From assembly GCA_016206165.1 (NCBI GenBank), contig JACQSD010000006.1, positions 1 through 23,055 on the forward strand: 23,055 nt of DNA. Direction: 5' to 3'. Each line of letters opens with the position of its first letter. Position 1 is the stretch's first letter. This DNA is from Candidatus Uhrbacteria bacterium (GTDB taxonomy: Bacteria; Patescibacteriota; Patescibacteriia; JACQSD01). This document shows, piece after piece, positions 21,391 through 23,055 of the stretch. The notes beneath the pieces are model-generated. The model worked only from the letters and a program-made list of their open reading frames with translations. It made no database searches and was not told the origin of the DNA. The translations under genes and the position numbers were made by a program.

Positions 21391-21981
21391 ATGCAAGGAA
21401 ACGGTGGTCCGGTACGGGTGATTGTCGCTCTCGAGAGTGACGCGATCGCGGTGAAGACGCTCGAGTTCTTGCGGACGGAGAACTCGACGCAGAAGCCGCG
21501 GCAGTTCGGTGAATGGCAAGAGCGGGGCGAGTACAGGGTCGTCGAGGGGCTCATCGGTGTCGAGCAGGTGACGCTGCTCGTCGTCCCGACGTTCACTGGC
21601 GTCAAGGAGGATCTCGTTCAGCGCGTGCCGTTGTCGCGGGTGCTCGTCGTCGTGTCGCGGGATGCGGGGGAGGTGCTCGGGCGGAACTTCGTCGTCCGTC
21701 ACGTGAACCAGTTCAACCCGAATGCAGCACCGCTCCTCAAGGACAGCGTCCTCGCGGGGTTCCCGTGGGTCGTGTTCTGTGGAAGCGACGAGCGCCTGAA
21801 GAGTGTCGCGAACCAGATCGCCGCGGACTACGTCTGGCACGCGGCCGCGCGCATGAGCGCCGGCCTCGCGCCCTGGGGTCAGCGGAAGGACGAGACCAGG
21901 GTGAAGAGCGGTTCTCGTTCCGGCCGTTGGAAGAAGTGGCAGGAGAGCAAGAGGACAGCTCGCGCGGAGGCAGCGAGCTGA
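21391..21981 (+). CDS. Unknown protein, short paralog (196 aa)
   Basis: ATG 21391 has AGGAGA (21379-21384) at a proper distance. The product is a shorter relative of the protein at 19761: VRVIVALESDAIAVKTLEFL, KPRQFGEWQERGEYRV, LLVVPTFTG, FPWVVFCG and VANQIAADYVWHAAARMSAG then PWGQRKDETR align with the N-terminal domain of the long copy. It lacks the long copy's C-terminal domain and ends in a basic tail (SGSRSGRWKKWQESKRTARA) that could bind nucleic acid. The gene is clearly richer in G and C than the rest of the window, mostly at third positions (GTC, CTC, GCG). It has its own promoter, attenuator and terminator. Confidence 0.75.
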   Translation: MQGNGGPVRVIVALESDAIAVKTLEFLRTENSTQKPRQFGEWQERGEYRVVEGLIGVEQVTLLVVPTFTGVKEDLVQRVPLSRVLVVVSRDAGEVLGRNFVVRHVNQFNPNAAPLLKDSVLAGFPWVVFCGSDERLKSVANQIAADYVWHAAARMSAGLAPWGQRKDETRVKSGSRSGRWKKWQESKRTARAEAAS

Positions 21982-21998
21982 ACGAGTACGAATCATCA

Positions 21999-22021
21999 CG
22001 AGAACGAAGGGAGGGTTCTCG
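21999..22021 (+). other. Hairpin after the short paralog
   Basis: CGAGAAC (21999-22005) pairs with GTTCTCG (22015-22021) directly ahead of the terminator stem. Confidence 0.4.
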
Positions 22022-22022
22022 G

Positions 22023-22057
22023 GGGGCACTGCGCAGCGCGCCGTGCCCCTCACTTTT
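22023..22057 (+). terminator. Intrinsic terminator after the short paralog
   Basis: GGGGCAC (22023-22029) pairs with GTGCCCC (22043-22049), followed by TCAC and a T-run (22054-22059). The run overlaps the end of the convergent hydrolase gene. Confidence 0.75.
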
Positions 22058-22813
22058 TTACGATCGCAGGAAGTTGGAGATTTTTTTGAAGAGTGATTTG
22101 TTGTGCACGACGAATGAGAATCCAAGGTGGCCACCGTGTTGTCGTGTGATGAGTGTCGCCCCAATTTTTTTTGCGAATCTGGCGACTGCGGGGTAGCCAA
22201 CACTTCCATCATCTTTTGCGTGGACCATCAAAATTTTCGATCCATCAATATCGTTTATGCGTGTAGCGGGGTTGTAGAAGCGGCCGGTCTTGAGTTTGTT
22301 CCAGTCTCGCATCGTGTATCGATACGCATTGCCATATACTTTTGGGACGACTTTACCGAGCCATGCAAGCGGTTCGTCTTTTGATGGATCCCGCCAGTCG
22401 ACGACAGGGGAGATAGCGATTACTTTTGTGACACGCGGATCTTTGGAGAGTAAAATTCCGGCAGGGCCACCAAAACTACTTGCGAAGAGAATAATTTCTG
22501 TAGGGCGTACGCGATATCGTTTGTTGTTCCAGAGATTTGTGAATCCGTGTGGAAGTTCGTTGATCACATCGCGAATGTCGTCCGTTGGTTCACGGTGTAA
22601 GAATTGACCGCCACTTTCCCATGAGCCACGGTATCGCGGGTAAAAAACCCAGTAATCCTTTTTTGAGTATCGTGTAATGAATGAGAGCAGCGCTTCTTGT
22701 TTTGGGGCGCCTGGCATTCCACCACAAATAATGATCACCTTTGATGATGGTTTCGTCGACGGCAGGAACTCCGCCACGATATCCTTTTTGAATCGCGTCC
22801 GCATGATTTGCAT
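22058..22813 (-). CDS. Alpha/beta hydrolase family protein
   Basis: The 251-aa protein has the alpha/beta-hydrolase order: a first strand VIIICGGMPGAPK (oxyanion region), a nucleophile elbow FASSFGG with Ser113 (A-S-S-F-G in place of the usual G-x-S-x-G), an acid Asp201 or Asp202 in MVHAKDDGSV, and His229 in RQHGGHLGF. No signal peptide is seen, so it is likely a cytoplasmic serine hydrolase, esterase or peptidase; the substrate is unknown. ATG at 22813 or at 22804 (residue 4) could start it. It follows pheT after 24 nt on the same strand, probably in one transcript. Confidence 0.85.
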   Translation of the reverse strand: MQIMRTRFKKDIVAEFLPSTKPSSKVIIICGGMPGAPKQEALLSFITRYSKKDYWVFYPRYRGSWESGGQFLHREPTDDIRDVINELPHGFTNLWNNKRYRVRPTEIILFASSFGGPAGILLSKDPRVTKVIAISPVVDWRDPSKDEPLAWLGKVVPKVYGNAYRYTMRDWNKLKTGRFYNPATRINDIDGSKILMVHAKDDGSVGYPAVARFAKKIGATLITRQHGGHLGFSFVVHNKSLFKKISNFLRS

Positions 22814-22837
22814 ATTTTTTTTGTTTAGTTAGAGGAA

Positions 22838-23055
22838 TCAAATTCTTAGCTCGGCTTTAAACTGCTCCGCTGTTTGTTTGTATAATTCGTTATGAATTTT
22901 GCTTACATCGTCGTTCGTGAGCGTTCGGTTGTTGCTCCGATAAACGATGCGATACGTATAGCTCACTTTGTCCAGGCCGAATTTTTTAGGATCGTCATAA
23001 CTGTCTAAGAGTTTTGCCTCTTCATCTATATCATCTCCGGTGACTTCGCGAATAA
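22838..23055 (-). CDS. pheT: Phenylalanyl-tRNA synthetase beta subunit, C-terminal end (partial)
   Basis: The minus strand from the window edge reads an open frame of about 71 codons to TGA at 22838-22840. It contains KKFGLDKVSYTYRIVYRSN, RTLTNDDVSKIHNEL and a final KAELRI. This is the FDX-ACB (anticodon-binding, ferredoxin-like) domain that ends PheT: the YR-x-x-Y/F strand, then the T-L-T-D/N-x-E/D-V helix start. The beta subunit pairs with PheS to charge tRNA-Phe. The rest of the gene lies outside the window. It is too short as a fragment for certainty, but the pattern is distinctive. Confidence 0.85.
   Translation of the reverse strand, partial: IREVTGDDIDEEAKLLDSYDDPKKFGLDKVSYTYRIVYRSNNRTLTNDDVSKIHNELYKQTAEQFKAELRI

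Noticed and set aside
21364..22212. Long minus-strand (282 codons) and alternative plus-strand (21513-22196) frames over the short paralog
   Set aside because: They arise from the high GC content; their products are Arg-rich and without motifs, and the SD and homology support the frame at 21391.
1..23055. tRNA genes and CRISPR arrays
   Set aside because: No tRNA TPsiC-arm plus acceptor pattern and no regularly spaced 25-40 nt direct repeats were seen by eye; the 9-nt arrays are far too short-period for CRISPR.

Overview
The window looks like chromosome from a small-genome bacterium, most likely Candidate Phyla Radiation / Patescibacteria (Parcubacteria-like). This is an inference from gene content and style: a short EF-Ts (196 aa), tightly packed genes that are mostly on one strand, many starts with little or no Shine-Dalgarno (SD) sequence, an ABC exporter split into separate ATPase and permease genes, an orphan Phd-like antitoxin, and several orphan membrane proteins of unknown function. 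No rRNA, tRNA or CRISPR array was recognised.

Layout. 3-2449: MacB-type ABC transporter (ATPase, permease) plus a small anchored DUF5666-like protein. 2589-3713: an aminoglycoside-phosphotransferase-fold kinase of unknown substrate, followed by a terminator. 3765-8302: a BlaI-like repressor with a palindromic operator on its own promoter, a BlaR1-like M56 membrane protease, a membrane-anchored protein with two thioredoxin-like CxxC domains, a Cys-rich polytopic membrane protein, a small single-span protein and a His-rich anchored protein. This reads as a redox or metal envelope cassette. 8306-11445: a ThDP enzyme annotated by similarity as acetolactate synthase plus a semialdehyde dehydrogenase. 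This is the pair known in cyanobacteria as 2-oxoglutarate decarboxylase plus succinic semialdehyde dehydrogenase. 11446-13066: a DUF3592 protein on the minus strand, a PpnP-like cupin, a 70-aa unknown protein and the antitoxin. 13135-14693: rpsB-tsf. 14697-17340: a GT-C-like membrane protein and a CapA-like protein. 17354-18090: a REP-associated tyrosine transposase (RAYT) flanked by palindromes. 18136-19331: a small Zn-ribbon protein and GAPDH. 19336-22057: two paralogous genes of unknown family, each behind its own long leader. 22058-23055, minus strand: an alpha/beta hydrolase and the 3' end of pheT.

The most interesting region is 19336-21981. Each of the two paralogs is preceded by a sigma70-like promoter, a tiny ORF starting about 3-4 nt after the predicted transcription start, and an intrinsic terminator whose 5' arm can instead pair with an upstream antiterminator strand lying inside the tiny ORF. 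The same layout occurs twice with unrelated sequences, which suggests transcription attenuation controlling a new gene family. The first leader also carries a 14-bp long-range stem and a hairpin of about 20 bp just upstream of the gene.

Second theme: several intergenic spacers hold palindromes. These include a GTAG-headed REP/iREP doublet (5971-6061), two arrays of about 9-nt period followed by their inverted complement (1943-2023 and 7352-7455), a 17-bp inverted repeat whose 3' arm runs into an ATG start (9949-10082), and the RAYT-flanking palindromes. All functions are read from sequence motifs and memory of protein families; no database search was run.
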